This document shows, one piece after another, positions 33,135 to 42,390 of a DNA stretch of 42,390 bases. The DNA lies in the NCBI GenBank assembly GCA_031549965.1, contig JAVBPB010000001.1:1-42390 (forward strand), given 5' to 3'. Position numbers and translations under genes: made by a program. The stretch is from JAVBPB01 sp031549965. Lineage in GTDB: Bacteria; Bacillota; Clostridia; Lachnospirales; Lachnospiraceae. The notes below the pieces were generated by a model. It was not told the DNA's origin, searched no databases, and was given only the letters and a program-made list of their open reading frames with translations. Positions within the stretch are counted from its first letter, which is position 1. Each line of letters opens with the position of its first letter.

Positions 33135-33841
33135 TTTGTCAAAAAAGAATGAGGGTTTATCTCTTAAGAATGACAAAATGAAGAGTAATAGTATTACAAA
33201 TCAAAAGGCATTAGTTTTAAATGATATTGATTCTATGCCAATATTTCCTTATGTGATATTTGTATTGATAACGGATTAATACATGTTAATCTTGTAAATA
33301 ATGATTATGGCAAAAAAGAATATACAAAAACTGGTATTAGTTTAATAGTCAAGAAATTAAATGTTCACTATTTAAGTAAATTATGATATTTGGATATAAA
33401 AAATCTGAAAGTCTACATCATCTTATTATTGAAGATGTTACAACAGATGTTAATAAGACTATATTTTGGCCTTGTATTGAGGGAACGAGTTGTTGGTCTA
33501 GTGTAAAACTCTTGACTGGAAGATACAGGAAGAAAGACTAGAGAGTGATTTTAAAGAGAAGTATGAGATTAATGTAAAACTATTAAGAGTAAACATACGC
33601 AGATTTCTAACATTGCAGAGGTAACAAAGGTTTCAGAAGAAGAGATACAATAAATAGAAAGCAATAAATAATACATTGTTTCTGGAAAGCTTTATCTTTA
33701 TGATATAACAGACATAGAAAAGGAAACGAGCACGCCGCCTAGGCAATAGCCATACGGTAAAAACCCATTTCCTATGTATACATAGGATATAGCATTATGA
33801 TGAAAAAAGCAAGAAATAAATTTTATGTAAAAATATTATTT
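33135..33841 (+). pseudogene. decayed repeat unit 1 (with gene remnants)
   Basis: The head (33135-33240) is a diverged direct repeat of 33842-33952, and the tail (33683-33841) of 34435-34600; the tail still codes GKLYLYDITDIEKETSTP before a stop. The middle is different: a 53-codon frame from ATG 33383 (MIFGYKKSESLHH) without ribosome site, and an Rpn-type C-terminal remnant near 33604-33653. I take the unit as a broken relative of the 33842-34600 unit into which other pieces have come. Confidence 0.55.
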
Positions 33842-33973
33842 TTTGTCAAAGAAGAGTGGCGATTTATCCTTTAAGAGTGACAAGAGGCAGAGCAATAGTA
33901 TTATAAATCAAAAGGCTTTGGTTTTAAACTATATCAATTCTATGGCAAATGGGAAGAAAGAACATAGGTGAAA

Positions 33974-34501
33974 ATGAAGAACAGAAACGTAAGCATTATT
34001 TGGGACACAGATGATAATAAAGTAGTAGTTATACATGATATTAGATTTAAGGGTAAGCGTAATATTTGCTGGGATGAAGTTGAGGAATATTTAAAACAAT
34101 ACATAGGCGAATTTTATGAAATAGCAGAATCTGCAGATATTATTCATATAGGCAATGAATTTGCAGATGAGTTTCGAGGTTCCCAAGATACCGCCCGTTT
34201 AAAGGGTGCTTTGGCAAAAGCTAAAGCAAATGCGACATCAGGTTTACCTGAATTGATTGAAATAGCATCTAATAAGCGTTTTAAAGTAAATTTAAATAAG
34301 AAACATCAAAAAAATGCAAAATTTGGATGGTTTCGTTATAATTCAAGATTTGCACTACCTGTGTATGACGCTAATGGAGAAGTGGAGAGATATAATGTTT
34401 TTCATGTAGAGATGTTAATTCGCCATGATGCAAATGGTAAACTGTATCTATATGATATTGTTAATATAAAAAAGGAAACGAGCACCCCGCTTGAGCAATA
34501 G
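33974..34501 (+). CDS. uncharacterised protein, possibly a domain from a large polyvalent or toxin-like protein
   Basis: About 175 residues (ATG 33974; GTG 33968 also possible). No family is recognised with certainty. The end, YNVFHVEMLIRHDANGKLYLY then DIVNIKKETSTP, resembles C-terminal domains seen in large phage- or ICE-borne polyvalent proteins and toxin-like proteins of Clostridia. Upstream in another frame, 33845-33971 stays open (SKKSGDLSFKSDKRQSN) and ends on the start region, as if this were the freed C-terminal part of a larger protein. No signal peptide or membrane segment. Confidence 0.55.
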   Translation: MKNRNVSIIWDTDDNKVVVIHDIRFKGKRNICWDEVEEYLKQYIGEFYEIAESADIIHIGNEFADEFRGSQDTARLKGALAKAKANATSGLPELIEIASNKRFKVNLNKKHQKNAKFGWFRYNSRFALPVYDANGEVERYNVFHVEMLIRHDANGKLYLYDIVNIKKETSTPLEQ

Positions 34502-34582
34502 CTGTACGGTAACAAACCCATTTCCTTTGTATACAATGATATAACATTATGAAGAAAAAAGCAAGAATTAATTTTAATGAAA

Positions 34583-34790
34583 AAAATATTATTTTTTTTG
34601 TTAGTCCTTACTTGACAGCACCGTATTTTATTGCCGCTAAGGTGAAGAAAACAAGGTATACACTAGCAGGAGCTTTGCTTGCTAATTTTGCAGGAATTGG
34701 AGCTAGTTGGATAATTACGGTATTGGTTTTTGGTAGATGATTATATTGTAATGTTAGAGGAGGCTAATCAATTAATGGTTAGCCTTTTTG
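34583..34790 (+). repeat. displaced spmB 3' end, copy 3, with terminator
   Basis: GTTAGTCCTTACTTGACAG, then a 117-base spmB 3' end (34624-34740, coding YFIAAKVKKTRYTLAGALL to the stop), then TTATATTGTAATGTTAGAGG and the terminator AGGCTAATCA/TGGTTAGCC with T5 (34761-34789). A 63-codon frame beginning at 34549 runs into it but is not a real gene. Similarity to copy 2 continues for about 100 bases after the terminator. Confidence 0.85.
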
Positions 34791-35146
34791 GGATTGTTAG
34801 ATGAAATTCGTAGTGGTTAAAAAATAGGTTAAAAAACATTAAATTTAAATAAAATAAGAAATATATAAGTTAAGGGATTAAAATATTTATAAAAGAAGTA
34901 GCCATTGTTCAGAATATTGTGACCATTGAATATGTAAAAGCTAGGTATGTATTTGATAAAGAGAAATTCAACAAAAACTTTGAAATATATGATTATTATG
35001 CCATTGATAGATGCTATATATGTTAAAGGTATAAATACATACCTATAACCTATACACCATAATTTCTTGTAGGATTAGGGTAGAATTATTTTATGCCATA
35101 TGATATACTTCTTATTAAGAGAGAGTCAAAAGGACTAGATTTGAAT
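34791..35146. other. spacer before the large kinase gene
   Basis: The first ~80 bases repeat the sequence after boundary copy 2 (AGTGGTTaAAAAA...ATTAAATT...AAAATAA). After this there is a short open stretch (IEYVKARYVFDKEKFNKNF, about 34927-35026) without start codon that I do not recognise. No clear promoter. Confidence 0.45.
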
Positions 35147-35161
35147 AAGGAGGTGCAATTA

Positions 35162-38100
35162 ATGAATCAATTAATTGGAAAATATAATATAACACAGCAG
35201 ATTTACATTTCACCTAATAGTATTTTATATAATGCTATTGATACCCAAACAAATCAAACTGTGGTTATAAAAACTATTAACTCAAGCCTTTATAACGATG
35301 AACAAAAAATTGCTAGACTAAAGAATGAGTCAAAGCTACTTCCCTTAATAGACAGCAATTTTGTCGTCAAATCAATAGACTATCTAAAACATGAAGGTGG
35401 ATATTACTTCGTAATGCAAAGTTGCAAGGGAACTTCCCTTTCTAAATATATAGAAAATAATAAAATTTCCACACGGGAATTTTTGGATATTGCTACTAAA
35501 ATAGTCATGGGATTAGGGGATATACATAGTAAAGGGATTATTCATAAAGACATTAATCCAACCAACATTATTTACGACAAAGAAACGCAGTCTATAAAAA
35601 TTATAGATTTGGGAATTGCCTCAGAAATTTCTTTTGAAAAACCACAGGATGTCCAATTAAGCATTGACACGCTTAAATATATTTCACCTGAGCAAACACA
35701 AAGAATGAATAGAACTATTGATTTTCGTGCAGACTTTTATTCTACTGGAGTTTTATTTTATGAAATACTCTGTGGGCGTCTGCCTTTTACTTTTGAGAGC
35801 CCTACCGAATTAATTTACTCACATATCGGGAAAAACCCAATGCTTGTGTCAGAAATAAATCCCGAAATACCAGAGATGGTTTCTAAGATTATCGAAAAAC
35901 TTATGTCCAAAATGCCAGAAGACAGATATGCAAGTGCATATGGGCTTAAGTATGACATTGAAAAATGTATTTCCAGTTTGGATGCAAATGGCAGAATAAC
36001 GGAGTTTGAACTCGGAACAGAAGATCATGCTGAGAGATTTGAAATATCAAAAAAGGTTTATGGCAGAGAAAATGAGATTCAACAATTGATTGATATTTAT
36101 CATGACTTTTTAAATATCGGAAAGTGTTTTGTAAGTGTCAGAGGATATTCTGGTATAGGCAAAACATCCCTTGTTAACCATCTACAAGAGATGGTTGTAG
36201 AGTCGAAAGGAATTTTTATTACAGGTAAGTTTGATCAGTATCAGCGAAATGTTGCATATTATGCTTTTTTTAAAGCAATTGAAACATTTTGTGATAGCGT
36301 ATTTTCCGAAACAGAATCGAATTTTTTAGAATGGAAAGCAAAAATTTCAAAAGCGTTAGAAAAGGACGGAAAACTGCTTACAGATAAAATTCCAAAGCTT
36401 GAGAGATTAATAGGCACACAAGATGAGATTCCTGAAATGCCCCTTTTAGACGAACAAATACGTTTTAAGAATGTATTTCAAAAATTGTTTAAAGCTATTG
36501 CTTCTTATGAGAATCCACTGATTTTATATATTGACGACATACATATTGCAGATAGAGGCTCATTGGAAATACTTGAAGAAATTATGGTTAATGATGAAAT
36601 ATTCGGATTGCTTGTTATATCCTGTTACAGAGATAATGAAGTAGGCGAGTCACATCAACTTATGAATACTATTCACAAAATGGCGAAAAATGGTGCAAAT
36701 ATAAAAAATATTGAGTTAAAAGGTCTGGATATTGATGCCATATCTCAATTAGTAAGTGATTCTGTGCATAGCAATGAACTCAAAAGCAAAGAGCTTGCCG
36801 AAATAGTTTATGAGAAAACTCTGGGGAATCCGTTTTATTTAATTCAGATGTTAAAACATTGTTATTCCGAAAAAATGATTGTATTTTCACCTTCAAATCT
36901 AACTTTTACATGGGATATAGACACCATAAAAAAACTACAAGTTAATGACAATGTGGTTGAATTTTTAATAAGCAATATGTCATCTTTGCCGGCAGAAACT
37001 ATTGAGGTACTTTCGATTGGAGCTTGTATTGGACAAAGTTTTGATATAAACACACTGATTACGATATGCGATCTAGAAAAAGAGGTAATTATTAACAGAC
37101 TTAAACCTGCTGTTACATCAGAGATTATAAGACCTTCGGGATTACATTATGAAGAAACCCGCTCTATCCATTTCGATTTTTGCCACGACAGATTCCAGCA
37201 GGCTTATTATACGGTTTTGCATAAGGAAAAAAGAAAAAAAATACATTTGAGAATAGCCCAGTATTATGAAAAGCGAGCCACTAAACGTGAAGCTTCAGCA
37301 GAACAAGCCCTATTGATTGTTGAACACTATTCAAAAGCAATATCGCTTATTATATCAAAAGATGAGAGAATGCGAATTGCTAATCTTTTGTTAGATGCTA
37401 TACGTTTGGCAAGGCGATTATCATCATTTGATATAGTTTTGAATTTAATTGAAACAATTAAGGACGAGTTTGACGATATATTCGAGTATAACCCGAGGTT
37501 TAAGTTTGCTGTTTATCAGGTTTATCACCTTAATTTATGTGCACTTGCCAAATATTCAGAGGCCGACAGCGTTTATGATATATTAATGGGGCTAACAGAC
37601 AACACTCTTGATTTAACCGAAAACTGTTGCGAACAGACGGTTAGTCTTTCTAACAGGAGTAGATATAAAGAGGGGATTAAGCTTTCTTTTGATATGTTGG
37701 CAAAATATGGAGTTTATCATCCGGGGCAGAATATAGATAAAGAGATAAAAGATTTGGTAGACGAATTTTATGCAGATTTACAAGGAAAAGATTTTATTGA
37801 TTTATCCTCTGTTGACGAAACCAAAGATCCGATACTGTCTGCTATATATCAAATAGCGTCAAGAGTTTATTCTGTATGTTTTTTTAACTATCCGATGGAT
37901 AGTTTTTGGTTAAGTAATATTGGTTTCAGGGTTTTAAAAGACGGCTATGCCTCAGGAGGGATTGACCTTTTTAACTATTGGGGTGCAAACTTGATTTTAG
38001 TTCGAAATGATTACCAGATGGCTTATAAATGTGCTAAGGCATGTCTGGAAAAAGCACAAGAACTCAAAGATAGGCATACGCTTGCAAGACTTTATCATGT

Positions 38101-41100
38101 ATTCTCATTGTTTTATATTCAATGGGTCGAAGAACATAAAAACGCTATTCCATATGCTCAAGAAGCAATCAAGAGAAACCTTGAGGTGGGTAATTTAGAA
38201 TATTCATGTTATCCATATTATCAGCTTCTTGCTGCTAGGCTTGAGACATCTGAAAACCTTAACGAGCTTAGTGCTGAAAGTGAATCAGCAATATCCCTTA
38301 CCAAAAAATCAGGTAATAATCATGCCTTACAAGCTTACATTTGCTATAGACAGTTTTGCAGTGCGATGAAAGGTGAAACTTTTAATGTGGGAAGTTTTCA
38401 GAATGATTCTTTTGATGAGAGGTTTTTTATCGAAAACAATGCAAATAATCTAATGGCAATGTGCGTTTATAATATACTAAGAGCCTTATCTTATGTTATT
38501 TACTCTGATTTTGAAAATGCATTTGATTTAACAGAGGCAACAGTGCCTATAATAATCTATGTTAAGAACTTTTATATAGAGGCTCAGTGTAACTTTTTGC
38601 ACTCGTTCTCAATCTGCAAAAAGATTCAAGCTGGTAACTTAGCTGGAGAAGAAAAACAACGCTTAATGGAAACTCTAAAGAAAAACCAAAAGTGGTTAGG
38701 TGAACGTGCAAAAGATGCACCTGTTAATTTTCAACATCTTTATCTTACAATCGAAGCTGAAATAAAAGCTATAGAAGAAAACATATCTGAGGTTATTGTA
38801 TTATACAATGAAGCGATTAAGGAGGCTAAAGAGCATAATAGATTTTATTACTATGCACTTTTGTCGGAAATGATTGTGTTGCATATGGAAAAAATAAAAG
38901 CCTATAGTTCTGCAACTTTGCACTTGCAAAACGCATACCATACATATTCTACTTGGGGTGCAACTGGAAAATTAAAACAAATGAAATATAAGTATTCGGA
39001 CTTATTTTCATTATCTTTTATTGACAATAAAATTAGAGCAGCTTCACAACCTAAGCAAAACGACGCAATGGATAAGTCCGGATATGGTACAATTGATTTG
39101 AATTCTCAATGGATTTTGGACAATTCTTATCCCACAATACAAAGGCTAATGAAGGTTTTAGTTGAAACTTCCGGAGCACAGCATATTTATTTCTTAAACA
39201 AAGAAAGTGACAATTGGGAAATGCTCCTTGAGGGTCATGTTGAAGGAGAAGAGGTAAATATTTCTTTTGAACAACAAACAACTAATAAAAATATACCATA
39301 TAGAGTATTAAACTACGTTGAGCGTACTAGGGAAAATGTTGTTTTGGATTCTGTACCTAAGTCGGGACAATTTGGATCGGACGAATACTTTAAAACAAGA
39401 AATTGTACGTCTGTAATGTGTTTACCAATTTTAAACAAAGATATGATAAAAGGTATTTTGTATCTTGAAAATAATTTAATGGATTGTGTTTTTAGTCAAA
39501 ACAGCATCAAAATACTAAATATTGTTGCTTTGCAAATTTTAGTTTCGCTGGAAACAGCAAATATAAGTGAGTATGATAATGATTATCAGCAAATAGATTT
39601 AATGAATACAGCGTTATTACATGCACGATCCAAAGCGAGACAAACAGAAGAACAAAGTAGAATGATGTTGGATTCAAGCCCATTGGCAAGCAATATTTGG
39701 GATGACAAGATTAACCTAATTGGCTGTAACGAAGCCGCTGTGAAGCTGTTTGATCTATCATCTAAAAATGAATTTTGTGAAAGATTTTTTGAGTTGCATC
39801 CAGAATATCAGCCTAACGGTAAAATTTCCAAGACAATGGCCATGGAATATATTAAAATGGCAATTACAAATGGGGAGGTAATATTTCAATGGGTTTATCA
39901 AAAATTTAACGGCGAGCTAATACCGGCTGAAATTACACTGAAAAAAATTGCATATAAGGATTCGTTTCGTGTAATGGCTTATAGCCGTGATTTACGTGAG
40001 GAGCTTGCAGCTAAGAAAAAAGCTGAAGAAGCAGACGAACGCAATAAAATGATGATTGATGCCAGCCCTATTTGCTTTACTTATTGGGATGAGCAGCTTA
40101 ACTTGATAGACTGTAACGAAGCAGTACTTAATATGTTTGGGGTTAATGATAAAAATATTTTTATAAATAACTTTTTTGCTTTTTCACCAGAATATCAAGA
40201 TAATGGTATTACTTCTAAGGTGATGTCTCAACAAATTATGGAAACTGCTAAAAGAGAAGGTCGCATTGTTACTGAATGGACACATCAAGACACTATGGGA
40301 AATACCATACCTACAGAAGTTACTTTAGTGAGGGTCAACTATTTGGACACGTTTCGAATTGCAGGGTTCACCCGTAACTTACGAGAATATAAGGCTATGC
40401 TCGAAGTTATAAAACAAAACGAAAGTGAACTTATAGAAGCAAAGCTTATTGCTGAAAACAGTGCGAGAGCAAAAAGCGAATTTTTGGCTAACATGAGCCA
40501 TGAAATTAGAACGCCTATGAATGCAATCATTGGTATGACTAATATAGGACTATCCACTGACAGCTACGATAGAATGAAGAACTGTTTCGAAAAGGTAAGT
40601 GATGCGTCAAAACATTTGTTAGCACTGATTAACGATATACTGGACATGTCAAAAATTGATGCAAATAAATTAGAGTTGCACGTAGAGTCATTTGATTTGG
40701 AAAAAATGCTGGAGAAAATTTGCAATGTTAATGTTTTAAAAGCAGAAGAAAAGCAAATTAATTTGATGGTAAACGTTGACACTAAAATTTTGAATTATGT
40801 TATTGGAGACGAGTTGAGGCTTTCTCAGGTAATTACTAATTTGCTATCAAATGCAATTAAGTTTACTCCAGACTGCGGGAACGTTCAACTTAACATTAAA
40901 ATCGATTCAGAAACCAAGGATGATAAGCTTATTAGATTTGAGGTTATAGATACAGGCATAGGACTTTCAGAAGAACAAATATCTAAGCTGTTTACTGCTT
41001 TTCAACAGGCAGAGACACATACCAGCAGAAGCTTTGGAGGAACTGGTCTAGGGCTTGCTATTTCTAAAAGGATTGTTGAACTTATGGGAGGAACTATAGG

Positions 41101-42028
41101 CGTTACCAGTGAAATCGGTAAGGGCAGTTGCTTTTACTTTACTATTAATTTGCCTATAGACAAACAGCTTAATGAATATATTAAATATGATTTGTCTGTC
41201 TATCAAAAGTTACGTATCTTGGTAGTTGATGATGACCAGATGATTTTAAATTATTTTAAGAATATGATGACTAATTTCGGAATCTACTGCGATGTTTGCT
41301 CAAATGGAAAAGATGCTATCAATATGATGAATAGTTCTGCTAAAAACAGTAGACTACTTTATGATATTATTTTTATTGATTATCTTATGGAAGACTTAAA
41401 TGGGCTTGACACCATTCGCAATATTAGAAAAACATTGGACGACTGCGTAAATGTTATTATGATTTCGAACACTGATTGGAGTGAGATAGAAGAAAGAGCG
41501 AAAGAGGTGGGAATCCACCGTTATATATCCAAGCCGCTATTCCAATCAGAGGTTTTTAATGTTATCAATGAACATGTAATACCTAAATCAATTCAAAAAG
41601 AAGCAATTGCACATCAGGGCCCACAAGTAGCGACCTATAGCAAATGTAAAATGTTATTGGTTGAAGATAATTTAGTTAATCAAGAAGTCGTTTTAGCTTT
41701 ACTGGAAGATACAAAGATTTTGATAGACTGTGCTAAAAATGGGCAAGAAGCAGTTAATATGTTTAATAATAGTCCTAATAAGTATGATTTAATCCTTATG
41801 GACATACAGATGCCTGTTATGGACGGACTCGAAGCTACAAGGATTATTAAAGAAGATAAAAGTGCTTATGCAGCTAATATACCAATTATTGCTTTAACTG
41901 CAAACGTCTTTAAAGAAGACGTTGAAACTTGCAAAGAGGCTGGAATGATTGATCATATTTGCAAGCCAATTGAGACGGAAGATATATTTTTTAAAATAGG
42001 GAAATATTTACAAGGCAAAGAGGATTAG
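35162..42028 (+). CDS. trifunctional Ser/Thr kinase / ATPase / hybrid histidine kinase
   Basis: 2288 residues from ATG 35162, placed after AAGGAGGTG (35147-35155); an upstream in-frame ATG at 35093 has no such site. Domains in order: Ser/Thr kinase about 5-275 (VVIK Lys37, HKDINPTN with Asp130, DLG Asp149); AAA/STAND ATPase with GYSGIGKTS near 328-336 and LYIDDIHIAD near 455; helical repeat region about 700-1290; GAF about 1310-1465; two related PAS domains about 1497-1610 and 1627-1743; HisKA with NMSHEIRTP (His1780); HATPase about 1870-2000; two receiver domains with Asp2073 and Asp2214. No membrane segment, so probably cytoplasmic. The layout is a known multi-domain type, but the signal and the output are unknown. 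Last cargo of the spmB-linked region. Confidence 0.92.
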   Translation: MNQLIGKYNITQQIYISPNSILYNAIDTQTNQTVVIKTINSSLYNDEQKIARLKNESKLLPLIDSNFVVKSIDYLKHEGGYYFVMQSCKGTSLSKYIENNKISTREFLDIATKIVMGLGDIHSKGIIHKDINPTNIIYDKETQSIKIIDLGIASEISFEKPQDVQLSIDTLKYISPEQTQRMNRTIDFRADFYSTGVLFYEILCGRLPFTFESPTELIYSHIGKNPMLVSEINPEIPEMVSKIIEKLMSKMPEDRYASAYGLKYDIEKCISSLDANGRITEFELGTEDHAERFEISKKVYGRENEIQQLIDIYHDFLNIGKCFVSVRGYSGIGKTSLVNHLQEMVVESKGIFITGKFDQYQRNVAYYAFFKAIETFCDSVFSETESNFLEWKAKISKALEKDGKLLTDKIPKLERLIGTQDEIPEMPLLDEQIRFKNVFQKLFKAIASYENPLILYIDDIHIADRGSLEILEEIMVNDEIFGLLVISCYRDNEVGESHQLMNTIHKMAKNGANIKNIELKGLDIDAISQLVSDSVHSNELKSKELAEIVYEKTLGNPFYLIQMLKHCYSEKMIVFSPSNLTFTWDIDTIKKLQVNDNVVEFLISNMSSLPAETIEVLSIGACIGQSFDINTLITICDLEKEVIINRLKPAVTSEIIRPSGLHYEETRSIHFDFCHDRFQQAYYTVLHKEKRKKIHLRIAQYYEKRATKREASAEQALLIVEHYSKAISLIISKDERMRIANLLLDAIRLARRLSSFDIVLNLIETIKDEFDDIFEYNPRFKFAVYQVYHLNLCALAKYSEADSVYDILMGLTDNTLDLTENCCEQTVSLSNRSRYKEGIKLSFDMLAKYGVYHPGQNIDKEIKDLVDEFYADLQGKDFIDLSSVDETKDPILSAIYQIASRVYSVCFFNYPMDSFWLSNIGFRVLKDGYASGGIDLFNYWGANLILVRNDYQMAYKCAKACLEKAQELKDRHTLARLYHVFSLFYIQWVEEHKNAIPYAQEAIKRNLEVGNLEYSCYPYYQLLAARLETSENLNELSAESESAISLTKKSGNNHALQAYICYRQFCSAMKGETFNVGSFQNDSFDERFFIENNANNLMAMCVYNILRALSYVIYSDFENAFDLTEATVPIIIYVKNFYIEAQCNFLHSFSICKKIQAGNLAGEEKQRLMETLKKNQKWLGERAKDAPVNFQHLYLTIEAEIKAIEENISEVIVLYNEAIKEAKEHNRFYYYALLSEMIVLHMEKIKAYSSATLHLQNAYHTYSTWGATGKLKQMKYKYSDLFSLSFIDNKIRAASQPKQNDAMDKSGYGTIDLNSQWILDNSYPTIQRLMKVLVETSGAQHIYFLNKESDNWEMLLEGHVEGEEVNISFEQQTTNKNIPYRVLNYVERTRENVVLDSVPKSGQFGSDEYFKTRNCTSVMCLPILNKDMIKGILYLENNLMDCVFSQNSIKILNIVALQILVSLETANISEYDNDYQQIDLMNTALLHARSKARQTEEQSRMMLDSSPLASNIWDDKINLIGCNEAAVKLFDLSSKNEFCERFFELHPEYQPNGKISKTMAMEYIKMAITNGEVIFQWVYQKFNGELIPAEITLKKIAYKDSFRVMAYSRDLREELAAKKKAEEADERNKMMIDASPICFTYWDEQLNLIDCNEAVLNMFGVNDKNIFINNFFAFSPEYQDNGITSKVMSQQIMETAKREGRIVTEWTHQDTMGNTIPTEVTLVRVNYLDTFRIAGFTRNLREYKAMLEVIKQNESELIEAKLIAENSARAKSEFLANMSHEIRTPMNAIIGMTNIGLSTDSYDRMKNCFEKVSDASKHLLALINDILDMSKIDANKLELHVESFDLEKMLEKICNVNVLKAEEKQINLMVNVDTKILNYVIGDELRLSQVITNLLSNAIKFTPDCGNVQLNIKIDSETKDDKLIRFEVIDTGIGLSEEQISKLFTAFQQAETHTSRSFGGTGLGLAISKRIVELMGGTIGVTSEIGKGSCFYFTINLPIDKQLNEYIKYDLSVYQKLRILVVDDDQMILNYFKNMMTNFGIYCDVCSNGKDAINMMNSSAKNSRLLYDIIFIDYLMEDLNGLDTIRNIRKTLDDCVNVIMISNTDWSEIEERAKEVGIHRYISKPLFQSEVFNVINEHVIPKSIQKEAIAHQGPQVATYSKCKMLLVEDNLVNQEVVLALLEDTKILIDCAKNGQEAVNMFNNSPNKYDLILMDIQMPVMDGLEATRIIKEDKSAYAANIPIIALTANVFKEDVETCKEAGMIDHICKPIETEDIFFKIGKYLQGKED

Positions 42029-42074
42029 AATCAAACATAAATACCGTGCAAATGCTCGGTTTTTATGTTTGATT
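42029..42074 (+). terminator. terminator of the large kinase gene
   Basis: AATCAAACATAAA and ACCG pair with CGGT and TTTATGTTTGATT; the long stem starts on the base after the stop codon. T-rich inside the 3' arm rather than after it, so termination may be partial; the inverted repeat itself is unmistakable. Confidence 0.7.
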
Positions 42075-42089
42075 CGACAAGATGGCTAT

Positions 42090-42165
42090 AACTTGACAAA
42101 AAAGCCTATTGTACACTTGTATTGTAATGTTAGAGGAGGCTAATCAATTAATGATTAGCCTTTTC
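42090..42165 (+). repeat. partial boundary copy 4 with spmB-type terminator
   Basis: TAACTTGACA is followed after about 20 bases by TATTGTAATGTTAGAGG and the terminator AGGCTAATCA/TGATTAGCC with T4 (42137-42164), the same block that follows spmB copies 2 and 3. The spmB coding part is missing here. It marks the far end of the kinase-bearing segment. Confidence 0.75.
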
Positions 42166-42342
42166 TGGATAGTTTTTTATTCTCTTGCTATTAATTTTTA
42201 TCCATTATAATGGAAATGAGGTCATATAATATCTGGAGTACGATTAATCAAAAGTGTAAGCCCGTAATTACCAGTATCTTGAAAATGATAAATCTATAGA
42301 ATATAATTGATAATATAAAAAGACCCATCTATTTAGGAGGCC

Positions 42343-42390
42343 ACTGAAAAAGTCCTTCAATACAGTAAATTAATTTTTTAGATGAATATG
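42343..42390 (+). repeat. foldback element F, left end (cut by window)
   Basis: ACTGAAAAAGT..TTCAATACAGTAAAT and AATTTTTTAGATGAATAT match the left flanks of elements A, B and C. The core and right arm would lie beyond the window. The sequence between 42166 and 42342 shows nothing recognisable. Confidence 0.6.

Noticed and set aside
34549..34740. 63-residue protein gene
   Set aside because: Its second half is the displaced 3' end of spmB and its start has no ribosome site; better explained as an insertion border.
35093..35161. Longer N-terminus of the large kinase
   Set aside because: A strong AAGGAGGTG lies at the right distance from ATG 35162, while ATG 35093 has none.

Overview
The window is AT-rich, with genes, spacers and regulatory signals typical of a Gram-positive anaerobe. 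FabK-type type II fatty acid synthesis, AbrB, the spore maturation pair SpmA/SpmB, a flagellin-type protein and the Bacillus-like block yaaR-holB-ricT-yabB-rsmI-abrB together point to a motile, spore-forming (or once spore-forming) member of Clostridia, probably Lachnospirales. The species cannot be named from the sequence alone. All reading was by eye, without database searches.

Layout. 1-118 is the 3' end of a 23S rRNA, followed by seven tRNA genes (Asp, Val, Thr, Tyr, initiator Met, Phe, Lys) and a terminator. A reverse-strand DegV/FakB-like fatty-acid-binding gene comes next. 2226-12299 is a nearly complete FAS II/acetyl-CoA carboxylase cluster: fabH-acpP-fabK-fabD-fabG-fabF-accB-fabZ-accC-(repeat)-accD-accA. 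It has two promoters, each with a FabT-like palindrome, but no fabT gene in the window. 12749-14416 is a flagellin carrying an HExxH protease domain (flagellinolysin type). Then come a LacI-type regulator and a PfkB sugar kinase, separated by about 1 kb of apparently degenerate DNA. 18339-25783 is the decarboxylase/guanylate-kinase-like/yaaR/holB/ricT/trmN6/rsmI/abrB block. After it lie a tandem PII-like protein with a DUF1538 membrane protein, a peptidase S51 gene, and spmA-spmB. 30478-42165 is an accessory region built at the 3' end of spmB. It holds a truncated acetyltransferase, a serine-recombinase fragment, an Rpn-like nuclease, a duplicated uncharacterised unit and a 2288-residue Ser/Thr kinase-ATPase-histidine kinase.

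Three structures deserve most attention. (1) fabG and the flagellinolysin gene, which are unrelated, share an approximately 80-nt structured leader between a purine-rich Shine-Dalgarno and the start codon. Two stems are kept by different bases, and the same TTGGTGCAAAA sits directly before each ATG. (2) A family of large foldback elements (four with a core, one coreless, one cut by the window end) has a conserved, covarying central hairpin but long, almost perfect arms whose sequence differs completely from copy to copy. (3) The last ~120 bp of spmB occurs three times as direct repeats, each displaced copy followed by the same terminator, with a further partial boundary at 42090-42165. This is the footprint expected of repeated island insertion at the spmB 3' end.
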